A stretch of DNA of 64,000 nucleotides. Origin: Xenopus tropicalis. Its lineage: Eukaryota > Chordata > Amphibia > Anura > Pipidae. The position numbers and the translations under genes are program-made. The stretch is taken from assembly GCF_000004195.4 (NCBI RefSeq), contig NC_030678.2, positions 150,592,047 to 150,656,046 on the forward strand, written 5' to 3'. Below are positions 33,291 through 43,026 of the stretch, piece after piece; within the stretch, counting starts at the first letter, position 1; every line of letters starts with the position of its first letter. The notes under the pieces were generated by a model. It did not search any database and was not told where the DNA came from. It saw only the letters and a program-made list of their open reading frames with translations.

Positions 33291-34280
33291 ATGAGTTGCA
33301 GTATGATTGCTGGTGTTACTCAGTGTGCATCTTGCCGCATGTATGTGGTCCTGGAGCAGCAGTTCCATGCAGCATTTACTTGTGAGAGATGCAGGTGGGT
33401 TTTCCTCTTGGAATCTGAGGTGCAGAATCTAAGGGGGGAACTGGCAGCACTGAGGGCAGCTGCAAGCATGGGGGAGAACAGGAGGCTCACTGAGCAACCA
33501 CTGGCAGGGGCCGGTGTAGTGGGGGGTGGAGAAGGGACAGTGGAGGTTAATGAGGGAGACAAATTTGTAACAGTTAAGAGGGGAAGTAGGGGACACAAGG
33601 GTAGGGGGGCTGGTTCACAGCTTGTACAATCCAACAGATTTGCCGCTTTAGGTGAAGATGCTGGGGAAGACAGCTCTGAGCTGGCATGTATGGAGCGGGC
33701 TGACTCTCAGAGCACCCTGGGAGCCGGCACCTCTAATACAGGTGGGGGGAATAGTGCTAGGAAGGGAAGGCAGGCTATAGTTGTAGGGGATTCAATTATT
33801 AGAAAGGTGGATAGGGTAATTTGTCGCAAAGACCCTACATGCCGAACTGTGTGTTGCTTGCCTGGTGCTAGGGTTCGGCATGTGGTGGAACGAGTGGACA
33901 GATTGTTGGGAGGGGCTGGGGAAGACCCGGCGGTCTTGGTACACATAGGTACCAATGACAAAGTTAGAGGAGGGGGGGAAGTCCTCAAGAACGATTTTAA
34001 AAAGCTAGGTGCGAAGTTGAGGGCGAGGACTTCCAAGGTAATTTTCTCAGAGATATTACCTGTGCCACGAGCAACATTAAGAAGGCAGCGGGAGCTTAGG
34101 GAGATTAATGCGTGGCTGAGAGATTGGTGCAGGGAGGAGGGCTTTGGGTTTCTCCAGAACTGGGCTGATTTCTCAATCGGCTACAAGCTCTTTGCCAGGG
34201 ATGGGCTGCACCTCAATGATGATGGGGCAGCTGCTTTGGGGGAAAAGATGGCTAGAGGGTTGGAGGAGATTTTAAACTAG
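33291..34280 (+). CDS. CR1 ORF1 protein (CxxC motif plus SGNH esterase domain)
   Basis: 329 residues, intact. An N-terminal CxxC...CxxC pair (residues 12-15 and 31-34) may bind zinc or nucleic acid and is followed by a leucine/alanine-rich helix that could form a coiled coil. The C-terminal half is a GDSL/SGNH hydrolase: VVGDSIIRKVD with nucleophile Ser168, the HIGTND block at about 218-223 with Asn222, and ARDGLHLND with the Asp304/His307 pair. This domain pair is known for ORF1 of CR1 elements. The start is the first ATG after the monomers; the stop TAG is 33 bp before the first ATG of ORF2. Confidence 0.9.
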   Translation: MSCSMIAGVTQCASCRMYVVLEQQFHAAFTCERCRWVFLLESEVQNLRGELAALRAAASMGENRRLTEQPLAGAGVVGGGEGTVEVNEGDKFVTVKRGSRGHKGRGAGSQLVQSNRFAALGEDAGEDSSELACMERADSQSTLGAGTSNTGGGNSARKGRQAIVVGDSIIRKVDRVICRKDPTCRTVCCLPGARVRHVVERVDRLLGGAGEDPAVLVHIGTNDKVRGGGEVLKNDFKKLGAKLRARTSKVIFSEILPVPRATLRRQRELREINAWLRDWCREEGFGFLQNWADFSIGYKLFARDGLHLNDDGAAALGEKMARGLEEILN

Positions 34281-34313
34281 GAGTGGGGGGGGGAGGGTGC
34301 AGAGGGAAATTCT

Positions 34314-37232
34314 GTGGTAGACAGGATAGATGAGGTAGTGGGCATAGTAAGGGAAAATGGGGGAGGAGACTTGCTTCGGGATACTGATAATGGCAGGGAG
34401 GCCCATAAGTTGTTTACACGTCATTCTCACGCCGGAACCAGTATTAAATGTATGTTTACCAATGCAAGGAGTCTGACTGGTAAAATGGGAGAGCTGGAGG
34501 TACTGGCGTTGGAGCGGAAATATGATGTGATTGGAGTTGCTGAAACTTGGTTGAATGAGTCTCATGACTGGGCAGTTAATATTGGGGGGTATACATTGTT
34601 TCGGAGGGACAGGGGCAATAGAAAAGGAGGAGGAGTGTGTCTGTTCATTAAGCAGGAATTAAAAGCAAATATTAGGGAGGAAGTGATGGGGTTAACAGAG
34701 GGAGCTGAATCCTTATGGGTTGAGCTTCTCACAGATAGTAAAGAATCTACCAAACTAATTGTAGGGGTATGCTATAGACCCCCTAATGTAAGCGAAGAGG
34801 AGGAGGCCCAGCTCCTGTTGCAAATAGAAAAGGCTGCTAGTTTGGGGCAAGTGATAATAATGGGGGATTTTAATTACCCTGATATTGACTGGGGCAATAG
34901 TACTGCCAGGACAGTAAATGGGAACAAGTTTATAAACTTGCTGCATGACAACTTTTGTCACAGGTTGTTGAGGAGCCAACCAGGAACCATGCTATACTAG
35001 ATCTAGTGATCTCTAATGACCCAGAACGTATAGCAAATGTGCAAGTGGTTGAACCCCTGGGTAATAGTGACCATAATGTTATTTCATTTAATGTTTGGTG
35101 CAGGAAACAAATTTACACGGGGGCAACAAAGACAATGAATTTTAGGAAGGCAAATTTTAGCTCCTTAAGGGCAGCGCTTCAGGGCATAGATTGGGGCATT
35201 ATGTTTTCTGATAAAAACACAGAGCAGAAATGGTTGTCATTTAAAATGATATTAAATCATTACTGTTCTCAATTTATTCCATTAATAAGAAAAAGTAGAA
35301 GTGTTAAGAATCACCCTATGTGGCTTAACTCTGAGGTAAAGAAGTTAATAGGGAGAAAAAGGAAAGCTTTTAAGAAATATAAGTCAGAGGGGACAGTAGC
35401 TGCGTTTAATGATTATAAACACTATAACAAGTGTTGTAAAACAGCAATCCGGAAGGCAAAGATAGAAAATGAGGAGCGCATCGCGGCCGAGGCCAAGACT
35501 AACCCCAAAAAGTTTTTTAAGTATATTAATAGTAAAAAGATGCAGGTTGAGGGTGTGGCCCCATTGAGTTATAGTAACAATATGGTTACAGCGGATACAG
35601 AAAAGGCAGATGTGCTTAACCAGTTCTTTTCTTCTGTGTATACAGTAGAGGAGCCAGTGGGCCAAGTCCCACCCAATAGCTGCACTGTTGCCTCAGCTCC
35701 AACTATACAGTGGTTGGCACAGGATATGGTGCTTAAAGGGTTACACACGATAAATGTAAACAAGGCACCTGGGCCAGATGGAATACACCCTCGGGTACTG
35801 AGAGAGCTAGGGGCAGAATTGCAGTGGCCCTTGTTTCTGATATTCTCAGACTCTCTTTCATCAGGTATGGTACCTAGGGATTGGAAGAAGGCGAATGTCA
35901 TTCCCATATTTAAAAAGGGAGTAAGATCTCAGCCTGGCAATTATAGGCCTGTAAGTTTGACATCCGTGGTGGGCAAGTTATTTGAAGGCTTGTTAAGGGA
36001 TCACATTCAAAATTATGTAGTGGAGAATGCTATTATGAGCAGTAATCAGCATGGCTTTATGAAGGGCAGGTCATGTCAGACCAATTTAATTGCTTTTTAT
36101 GATGAGGTAAGTAAGAAGCTGGACAGTGGGGATGCAGTAGATATCATCTATTTAGATTTTGCCAAAGCATTTGATACCGTTCCCCACAAACGACTGCTTT
36201 CTAAACTAAGGTCTATTGGTCTTAGTGAAGCCGTTTGCACATGGATAGAAAACTGGCTACAGGATCGGGTACAGAGGGTGGTTGTTAATGGTACATTCTC
36301 TACTTGGAATAAGGTCCTCAGTGGGGTCCCTCAGGGTTCTGTACTGGGTCCACTTTTGTTTAATTTGTTCATAAATGACTTAGGGGAGGGTATTATGAGT
36401 AATGTATCAGTGTTTGCAGATGACACAAAACTCTGCAGACCAGTCAATTCTATCCAGGATGTGACATCCCTGCAGCAGGATCTTGACCAACTGGCAATCT
36501 GGGCAGCTAAGTGGCAGATGAGATTTAATGTGGATAAATGTAAGGTCATGCACCTGGGATCTAAAAATATGCAAGCCCCGTATACCCTTAATGGGACTGC
36601 ACTAGGCAAATCCATAATGGAGAAGGACCTTGGAGTCCTTGTAGATAATAAACTTGGCTGTAGCAAGCAATGCCAGGCAGCAGCTGCAAGGGCAAACAAG
36701 GTTTTGAGCTGTATTAAAAGGGGTATAGATTCACGGGAGGAGGGGGTTATTCTTCCCCTTTACAGAGCGCTGGTAAGGCCCCATCTAGAATATGCTGTTC
36801 AGTTTTGGTCTCCAGTGCTCAAACGGGACATTTGAGTTAGAGAGGGTCCAGAGAAGGGCAACTAAGCTGGTAAAGGGTATGGAAAGTCTCAGTTATGGTG
36901 AAAGACTGGCCAAGTTGGGTCTGTTTACACTGGAGAAGAGGCGCTTAAGAGGTGACATGATAACTATGTATAAATATATAAAGGGATCATATAATAACCT
37001 TTCTAATGTTTTATTTACCAGTAGGTCCTTCCAACGGACACGAGGGCACCCACTCCGTTTAGAAGAAGGGAGGTTCCATTTAAACATTCGGAAAGGATTT
37101 TTTACAGTGAGAGCTGTGAGGTTCTGGAATTCCCTCCCCGAATCAGTCGTGCTGGCTGATACATTATATAACTTTAAGAAGGGGCTGGATGGATTCTTAG
37201 CAAGTGAGGGAATACAGGGTTATGGGAGATAG
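34314..37232 (+). pseudogene. CR1 ORF2: endonuclease and reverse transcriptase, two frameshifts
   Basis: ORF2 makes the endonuclease/reverse transcriptase used for target-primed reverse transcription. Segment 1 (34314 to about 34955) has the APE-type endonuclease: FTNARSLTGKMGELE, VAETWLNESHDW, and MGDFNYPDIDW at about 34860. A one-base loss near 34955 shifts to frame 2 (to 36835), which holds the endonuclease end (LGNSDHNVISFNVW) and reverse transcriptase: KAPGPDGIHPRVLREL, NYRPVSLTSVVGK, DFAKAFDTVPHKRL, SGVPQGSVLGPLLF, and catalytic FADDTKL at about 36412. A second shift near 36831 leads into frame 3 (to 37232) with the C-terminus (RVQRRATKLVKGM, VRAVRFWNSLPESVV). No other breaks were seen, so decay is slight and recent. 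Confidence 0.93.
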
Positions 37233-37448
37233 CTCTTAGTACTAGTTGATCCAGGGACTGGTCCGATTGCCATCTTGGAGTCAGGAAGGAATTTTTTCCC
37301 CTCTGTGGCAAATTAGAGAGGCTTCAGATGGGGTTTTTTGCCTTCCTCTGGATCAACTAGTAGTTAGGCAGGTTATATATAGGCATTATGGTTGAACTTG
37401 ATGGACGTATATGTCTTTTTTCAACCCAACTTACTATGTTACTATGTT

Positions 37449-38374
37449 ACAGAGAGGCACATTCCCACCAGTGCAGGTACCCGGGCATTACAGAGAGGCA
37501 CATTCCTACCAGTGCCGGTACCCGGGCATTACAGAGAGGCACATTCCTACCAGTGCAGGTACCCGGGCATTACAGAGAGGCACATTCCTACCAGTGCAGG
37601 TACCCGGGCATTACAGAGAGGCACATTCCTACCAGTGCAGGTACCCGGGCATTACAGAGAGGCACATTCCTACCAGTGCAGGTACCCGGGCATTACAGAG
37701 AGGCACATTCCTACCAGTGCAGGTACCCGGGCATTACAGAGAGGCACATTCCTACCAGTGCAGGTACCCGGGCATTACAGAGAGGCACATTCCTACCAGT
37801 GCAGGTACCCAGGCATTACAGAGAGGCACATTCCTACCAGTGCCGGTACCCAGGCATTACAGAGAGGCACATTCCTACCAGTGCAGGTACCCGGGCATTA
37901 CAGAGAGGCACATTCCTACCAGTGCAGGTACCCGGGCATTACAGAGAGGCACATTCCAACCAGTGCAGGTACCCGGGCATTACAGAGAGGCACATTCCTA
38001 CCAGTGCAGGTACCCGGGCATTACAGAGAGGCACATTCCTACCAGTGCAGGTACCCGGGCATTACAGAGAGGCACATTCCCACCAGTGACGGTACCCGGG
38101 CATTACAGAGAGGCACATTCCTACCAGTGCAGGTACCCGGGCATTACAGAGAGGCACATTCCTACCAGTGCAGGTACCCGGGCATTACAGAGAGGCACAT
38201 TCCCACCAGTGACGGTACCCGGGCATTACAGAGAGGCACATTCCTACCAGTGCCGGTACCCGGGCATTACAGAGAGGCACATTCCCACCAGTGCAGGTAC
38301 CCGGGCATTACAGAGAGGCACATTCCTACCAGTGCAGGTACCCGGGCATTACAGAGAGGCACATTCCTACCAGT
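37449..38374 (+). repeat. 41-bp minisatellite, array C (~22.6 copies)
   Basis: It continues array B after the CR1 insertion, in the same phase and orientation, and ends exactly as array A does in front of exon 1 (…CATTCCTACCAGT then CACATGCATTCC). It has the 'gtgacgg' and 'gccgg' variants also seen near the end of array A, so the ends of A and C are homologous. Confidence 0.96.
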
Positions 38375-38423
38375 CACATGCATTCCTGCCAAGTTTCACA
38401 CCCGGTACACATGCAGTCATTAC

Positions 38424-38549
38424 CTTGTCATTATCCAGGCGGGTTTCCAGAATCTTGTTCAGCTTCCTGGAGAGAGGATTGGTGCTCTGAACAGCGGCTG
38501 GCGTAGTGGAAATTGTAGGTCCCCCTCCGTTCAGCTCTACATCTGCCAT
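38424..38549 (-). CDS. cog6: COG6 exon 1, distal duplicate copy
   Basis: Identical coding sequence to 29607-29732: same start codon, 42 codons, same donor GTAATG at 38423. Nothing in it is broken, so a transcript starting here could splice to exon 2 at 27855 and give the same protein, skipping the proximal exon 1 and the CR1. It could also be an untranscribed duplicate or an assembly duplicate of one locus. The sequence alone cannot decide which copy is used. Confidence 0.8.
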
Positions 38550-38780
38550 GTTCCCGGTATATGGTACAAATCAGCTACTTTCTTTGTAATGTTTATATTC
38601 CTGTGAAACGCAGAATGAAACCGAAATCGTGCTTCCGGGTGAGCAGCCAATCAGCTGCCAGGACACGTCACCAGCGGTGAAGTGTCTGAATTAGTAGTTG
38701 GAATTTACTTTGAGGAGGTTGTGATGTCATAGCCATGTGACCAAGATGTGGGCGGGAGGATGTGATGTCTGCTAGAGGCG
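38550..38780 (-). promoter_or_regulatory. cog6: duplicate cog6 promoter (distal)
   Basis: Carries the same CCAAT box (38647-38651), TGACGTG core (minus strand, 38664-38670) and TGATGTCA site as the proximal promoter. All listed motifs are intact, so it is potentially an independent promoter. Confidence 0.45.
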
Positions 38781-39331
38781 TGTCCGTACAGGGAATGCCG
38801 TGCTGCACAGTATTGGAGTGCACTGTGATGAATAGCAGCTTGATCTCTAGGGCTATTGTGTATGGCAGTGACAGTCTGCTGGGCAGTGTAGTCTCATTTT
38901 TGCAGGTCGGGGGCTGGGGGCTGGGGGCTGGGGGCTGGGGCACAGTGTTATAGGACAAGACTGCAGGGGCGAAGTGTAATAGGCAAAGCACTGCTGGGGG
39001 AAGGACTGCTGGGGGGCTGCAGTGTAATATGCTAAGGACTTCTTTGGTAGGCTGTTGTACTATGTACAATCTTCTTGGGGTGCAGTTTGTTACATGTAAT
39101 TGTAATTTGTATGGTACAGAACAGCTGGGGAGCCATAGAACATAGGAAGTTCTGGTGATGCTCTGTAATATAAATAGGACTTCTTCTCTTGATATTTTTG
39201 ATGGAAAAATAGACACAAATAAAAAATGATACAAAATCAAAGTGTAAGCACCTGTAATTGCAAGTTGAAATTGAGCTGGGGGTAAGGGTGGTGTGCTGTC
39301 TAAGGGTGGTTACCTTTAATTTAACTCATTA

Positions 39332-39662
39332 GGGCACATTTACAAAAGCACGAATGCACGAGCGTTCATGCGAACGCTCCAAGCGTATTTTCGCCGATTT
39401 TTTCGGGCGTCCACACGAATTTTTCATACGGCGCACAACTTTTTCAGACGTTTGCACGAAAAAATCGGAAAGGTTTTACCGCTGTTTACAATTGTTCGGT
39501 ACGAATATTTCGTGACTTTCGGATCGCCAATACGATATTATCGTGACTAATACGATTTTTTCGTAAGCATTTTCGTGATATTTGCGATCTTACGAAATTT
39601 TCGTTTCCAATACGATTTTTTCCCATTCGTGATTCCGATTCGTGGATTAGTAAATGTGCCCC
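39332..39662. mobile_element. 331-bp Harbinger-like MITE, GGGCACATTTAC ends, TTA duplication
   Basis: The ends GGGCACATTTAC and GTAAATGTGCCCC are inverted repeats with TTA on each side (39329-39331, 39663-39665). The interior is full of 'tacgatttttcg'-type words. A 'gactttcggatcgccaatac' block is shared with the element at 43027-44441, so the two are family members. It is the complete version of the fragment at 30501-30600. Confidence 0.85.
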
Positions 39663-40044
39663 TTAGTATAACAAATACTATTGATTTTCAGAGACTATTT
39701 GCAATTTGTTTTTATTCTTTGTGGTTTTTCAGATATTCAGCTTTTTGTTCAGCAACTATCTGGTTGGTGTCTTGTTTACCTTAGCAACCAGGCAGTGGTT
39801 TAAGGACAAGGGTAAATGGAAGGTTTGCTCCAGCTTTCAGCCTGCTGTGGAGTCGACGTCGGAAGCAATTTTGGGTACCTGGAGTCAGAGTCGGAGGTAC
39901 AATATACTGAAGAGTTACTGACACTAAAATTGTAGCTTTACAGCTACAATTTTTTGGAAAGATGTAGAATATGAAGGCAAATAATACAAATCTATAAATA
40001 ATGAAGACCAATTGCACAGTTGCTAGTAATAAAACATTCTATAA

Positions 40045-40871
40045 CAGTGCTGTCCAACTTCTGTGGTACCGAGGGCCGAATTTTTCCGGCCTCCGTGGTT
40101 TTTAAAAACCACACCCACTTGAAACCACACCCATGTTATTGCATGACCATAGCCATATTAATGGTGGTTGTACAGCAAAAACCTGCCATACTCTGCCTTC
40201 CCTACCCTTCCTGTGTGTGCCATACTCTGCCTGCCCTACCCTGCCTGTGTGTGCCATACTCTGCCTGCCCTACCCTGCCTGTGTGTGCCATACTCTGCCT
40301 TCCCTACCCTGCCTGTGTGTGCCATACTCTGCCTGCTCTACCCTGCCTGTGTGTGTTCTACTCTGCCTGCCCTATGCTGCCTGTGTGTATGCCACATACA
40401 GGCAGCATAGGGTAGGCAGAGTATGGCACATACAGGCAGCATAGGGCAGGCAGAGTATGGCACACACCGGCAGCATACAGTGACACAATGCTGGCACTGC
40501 TCCTACAGTCTGCACAATAACTATATATTAATTGCAGTACCACCACAGTATATGTTCTTTTTATAGTGTGCAGGGTTTATTTGTGCGTTTCTATTGCTGA
40601 GGTGTGAACAGGTGAACAATGTGGGTGATTACAGCCTGAGCTTGAGGTGTGAACACTGCAGGGGGTGAATAATGCAGGGATTAAAAGCTGTGAACAACAC
40701 AGGGGGTTTACAGCCTGAATATGAGGCGTTAACCATGCAGGGGGCCAGTACTGATACCATTTAAAGCTTACACAAAGGTAAGCCATCAAAGCAGCCAGAC
40801 AGGTGGGGGGCCACACAGAGGGGGGGTCGAGGGCCGCATGCGGCCCGGGGGCCGCCAGTTGGACAGCACTG
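40045..40871. mobile_element. 827-bp non-autonomous hAT element
   Basis: The ends CAGTGCTGTCCAACTT and AGTTGGACAGCACTG are inverted repeats. They are flanked by the 8-bp duplication TTCTATAA (40037-40044 and 40872-40879), diagnostic for hAT transposons. The interior contains a 34-bp tandem repeat in both orientations; there is no transposase gene. It is nested in an older MITE. Confidence 0.92.
40185..40470. repeat. 34-bp tandem repeat with inverted continuation
   Basis: About six direct copies of a unit starting GCCATACTCTGCCTGCCCTA (starts at 40185, 40219, 40253 and so on) are followed from about 40390 by two to three copies in the opposite orientation. The block could fold into a long hairpin. 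The open frames across it (CLPYPACVCHTLPAL cycles) are by-products of the repeat. Confidence 0.9.
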
Positions 40872-41248
40872 TTCTATAACATACTAAAAGTTAATGGAAA
40901 GGCGAACCACCTTTTAAAATAACATTATATGTACTGCTGGGCTGAGTTAGAGGGGATAAGAACGGGGCCTTGTTTTAGCCTGTGTCACCTGATGCTCCTT
41001 AACTTGTGCGTCTAAATGGCGTGCGAGTTAGGCACCAGATGGGCAGATGCCTATGTGCCCCCCCTTCAACAATACAGCACTGACTAAAACAATCAACCTT
41101 GTATTCCCGAGGGGAAGCACAGAGACCTGCTGTGGTACAAAAATGGCTGATAGAAACCTTTTTTTTAGGGAGAAGTAATGCCTAAACAATGGATAGAGTT
41201 ACTGTATTTTTACTAAATGCAGAAAGTAAAGGGCGGAATATTGATTAA

Positions 41249-41713
41249 AGGAGAAGGAAAGACTAATAAAGAGTTAATCTCAAGCTGCAAGCATACCTTC
41301 AGTTCTCTCAATAGTGCCCTTAAGTCTCCCCATATTTCTCCTATTCAGATGATCAGAAGCCCTCATAGGGAAAAACCGCTGAGCTCTGGAAATGAAGTTC
41401 CCATAATGCCTCATTCCTGCACCGAGACCAAGACCGGTGAACATGCTCAGTTTGTTAAGACTATGAGGAAGCTTCCTGCTGATTGGCCCAAATCCACATT
41501 CCTAAGGGGGGGGGGATTGAGTTCTTAGCATTCTTGAGGGAGGGGGGAGCAGGAGAGAGGAGAGAGCTGTGTGGCTTTGGGCACAGGACAACAAAGAGAC
41601 AAGAAATCCTGTTTCTTTTGACAGAGAAGTCAGTGCAGTGTTTCTTTCCTTATGGCTGTATTTACATAGACCTTTCTGATAAAGCTTACTTCGTTTTTAA
41701 CTTTCCTTCTCCA
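41249..41713. mobile_element. 465-bp TTAA-flanked MITE, AGGAGAAGGAAAG family, copy 2
   Basis: The left end AGGAGAAGGAAAG and the right end CTTTCCTTCTCCA are inverted repeats. TTAA is at 41245-41248 and 41714-41717. Same family as 2272-2711. Confidence 0.85.
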
Positions 41714-41761
41714 TTAAAAGGGCTGTTTGTCTTTAACTTTAAGTATTATGCAAACAGTATA

Positions 41762-42100
41762 TTGTAATTTTCAAATGATTTTCATCTCTTTGTCGTTTTT
41801 TTAATTTAGCTTTTCATTCATCAACTCTTTCGCTTGGGATTTCAATAGCTGTTTAGTTGCTAGGGTATAATTTACCATAGCAACCAGGCAGTACTTTGAA
41901 CAAGAAACTGGAAGATGAATAGGAGGGGGCCTGAATAGAACAACAAGCAATAAAAAGTAACCTGTGACCCCATTTGAAATATGGAAAGAGGCATAACAGA
42001 TGGGCCAATCATTTAAAAACATAGAGACCATTTGAAATATTGCTAAGACATTCAATGACTTTGAAAACTTTTGTTTAAAGGTAAAATGCCCCTTTAATTC
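41762..42100. repeat. MITE (GTTCACC family), copy 3
   Basis: Shares 'tttagttgctagggtata', 'ttaccatagcaaccaggcag' and 'aataaaaagtaac' landmarks with 8171-8634 and ends in 'aaaggtaaaatgcccctttaa'. Diverged; its left end adjoins the TTAA MITE. Confidence 0.6.
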
Positions 42101-42660
42101 TGATACACTGGATTCTTTTTAATGTGAATCTTTTTTTTTTAATTGTAAGGGCCAGACAAAGTTTAGGAATATAAAAAGAACAAAGCAATACAAAAATCGT
42201 TAACAAATGCATATTTATGATGACTAAGGAAGATCTTAATATTAAAGGCTTGTTTGTAAGACTAATGCACCTCTTGGATAATCAGTATAAATCAAGTCAG
42301 AAAACTGGTACTGCCAGAGATGTTCCTGCTCTGAAAATATTTCCCCTGTTTATTCCTCCATGCTGAATTATAGATAAGTCAATTACTGAATAAGATATGT
42401 TTGGCTCCAGCCTAAATCCTGCTTTGTTAAAGTGAGTGAGGGTACCCGAATCCTTCATCTAATTTGACCTTTGGCATCAATTTCCATTTCTACTCAAAAT
42501 AATATTTTTATGACATTTTTACAAAAAGGCAACAAGAGAATAGTTATTAGCTTCTTCTAAAAAATTATTTGATATTTAATTACAGAACATGGGTCAAGGG
42601 GACAGATGTCCCCTTAAAAAAATCCTGACAAATAGTATGTGTGCACATTAATTAGTGAAG

Positions 42661-42972
42661 CTATGGTATGCGTTATCTGGAGGCTCATTATCCAGAAAGT
42701 TCAGAATTTTGGGAAGGCCATATCCCATAGACTCAGATATAAGCAAGTAATCCTAATCTTAAAAAAAAATTTCCTTTTTCTCTGTAATAACAAAACAGTA
42801 CCTGTACTTGATCTCAACTAAGATAAAATAAATCCTTATTGGAGGCAAAACAACCCTATTGGGTTTATTTACTGTTTAAAAGACTTTTTAGTAGACTTAA
42901 GGTATGCCGATCTGAATTACAGAAAGACCCCTTATCCAGAAACCGCCAAGTCCCAAGCATTCTTGATAATAG
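42661..42972. mobile_element. palindromic MITE, 'ACAGGTAT' family, copy 3
   Basis: Same internal order as 11134-11460 ('ttatccagaaagttcagaat', 'ctttttctctgtaat', 'gtagacttaaggtatg', 'cttatccaga'), with worn ends. A further short end fragment ('attctggataatagg') is at about 44886-44902. Confidence 0.7.
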
Positions 42973-43026
42973 AATGAAAACAATGTAGTGCAACTATAAG
43001 GAATCGCACAACACATGTAATATATA

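Larger units (their letters stand above)
31375..37448 (+). mobile_element. full-length CR1-like LINE with tandem 5' monomers
   Basis: A non-LTR retrotransposon of the CR1/L2 group, 6.07 kb. Order: 285-bp tandem monomers (31375-33224), a short leader, ORF1 with a zinc-knuckle-like motif and esterase domain (33291-34280), ORF2 with endonuclease and reverse transcriptase (34314-37232, two frameshifts), and a 3' UTR ending in the 8-bp repeat ACTATGTT. Flanking 'ACAG' (31371-31374 and 37449-37452, or 6 bp if TT is counted) looks like a short target duplication. The minisatellite phase is exactly preserved across the insertion. An esterase in ORF1 is characteristic of CR1. Confidence 0.93.
38375..39431. 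repeat. segmental duplication copy 2 (cog6 exon 1, promoter and upstream DNA)
   Basis: Direct repeat of 29558-30600, displaced by 8817 bp (8831 bp after the GGGGGCT length difference). Here the upstream DNA continues uninterrupted into the full MITE at 39332-39662. This copy therefore looks like the ancestral flank, and copy 1 the new junction. Confidence 0.95.
39666..40918. mobile_element. MITE (GTTCACC family, copy 2) interrupted by a hAT element
   Basis: Left part 39666-40044 and right part 40872-40918 together resemble 8171-8634 ('ttaccttagcaaccaggcagtg', 'tgaagaccaattg', 'ttctataacatactaaaagttaa', 'ggcgaacc'). The gap is filled by the hAT element at 40045-40871. Confidence 0.7.

Noticed and set aside
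28050..38374. CRISPR-like appearance of many short regular repeats
   Set aside because: Units are contiguous with no unique spacers, the host is a vertebrate, and there are no cas-like genes.
40020..40546. Overlapping Cys/Leu/Pro-rich frames of 80-131 codons on both strands
   Set aside because: They result from the 34-bp tandem repeat inside the hAT element, open in several frames.
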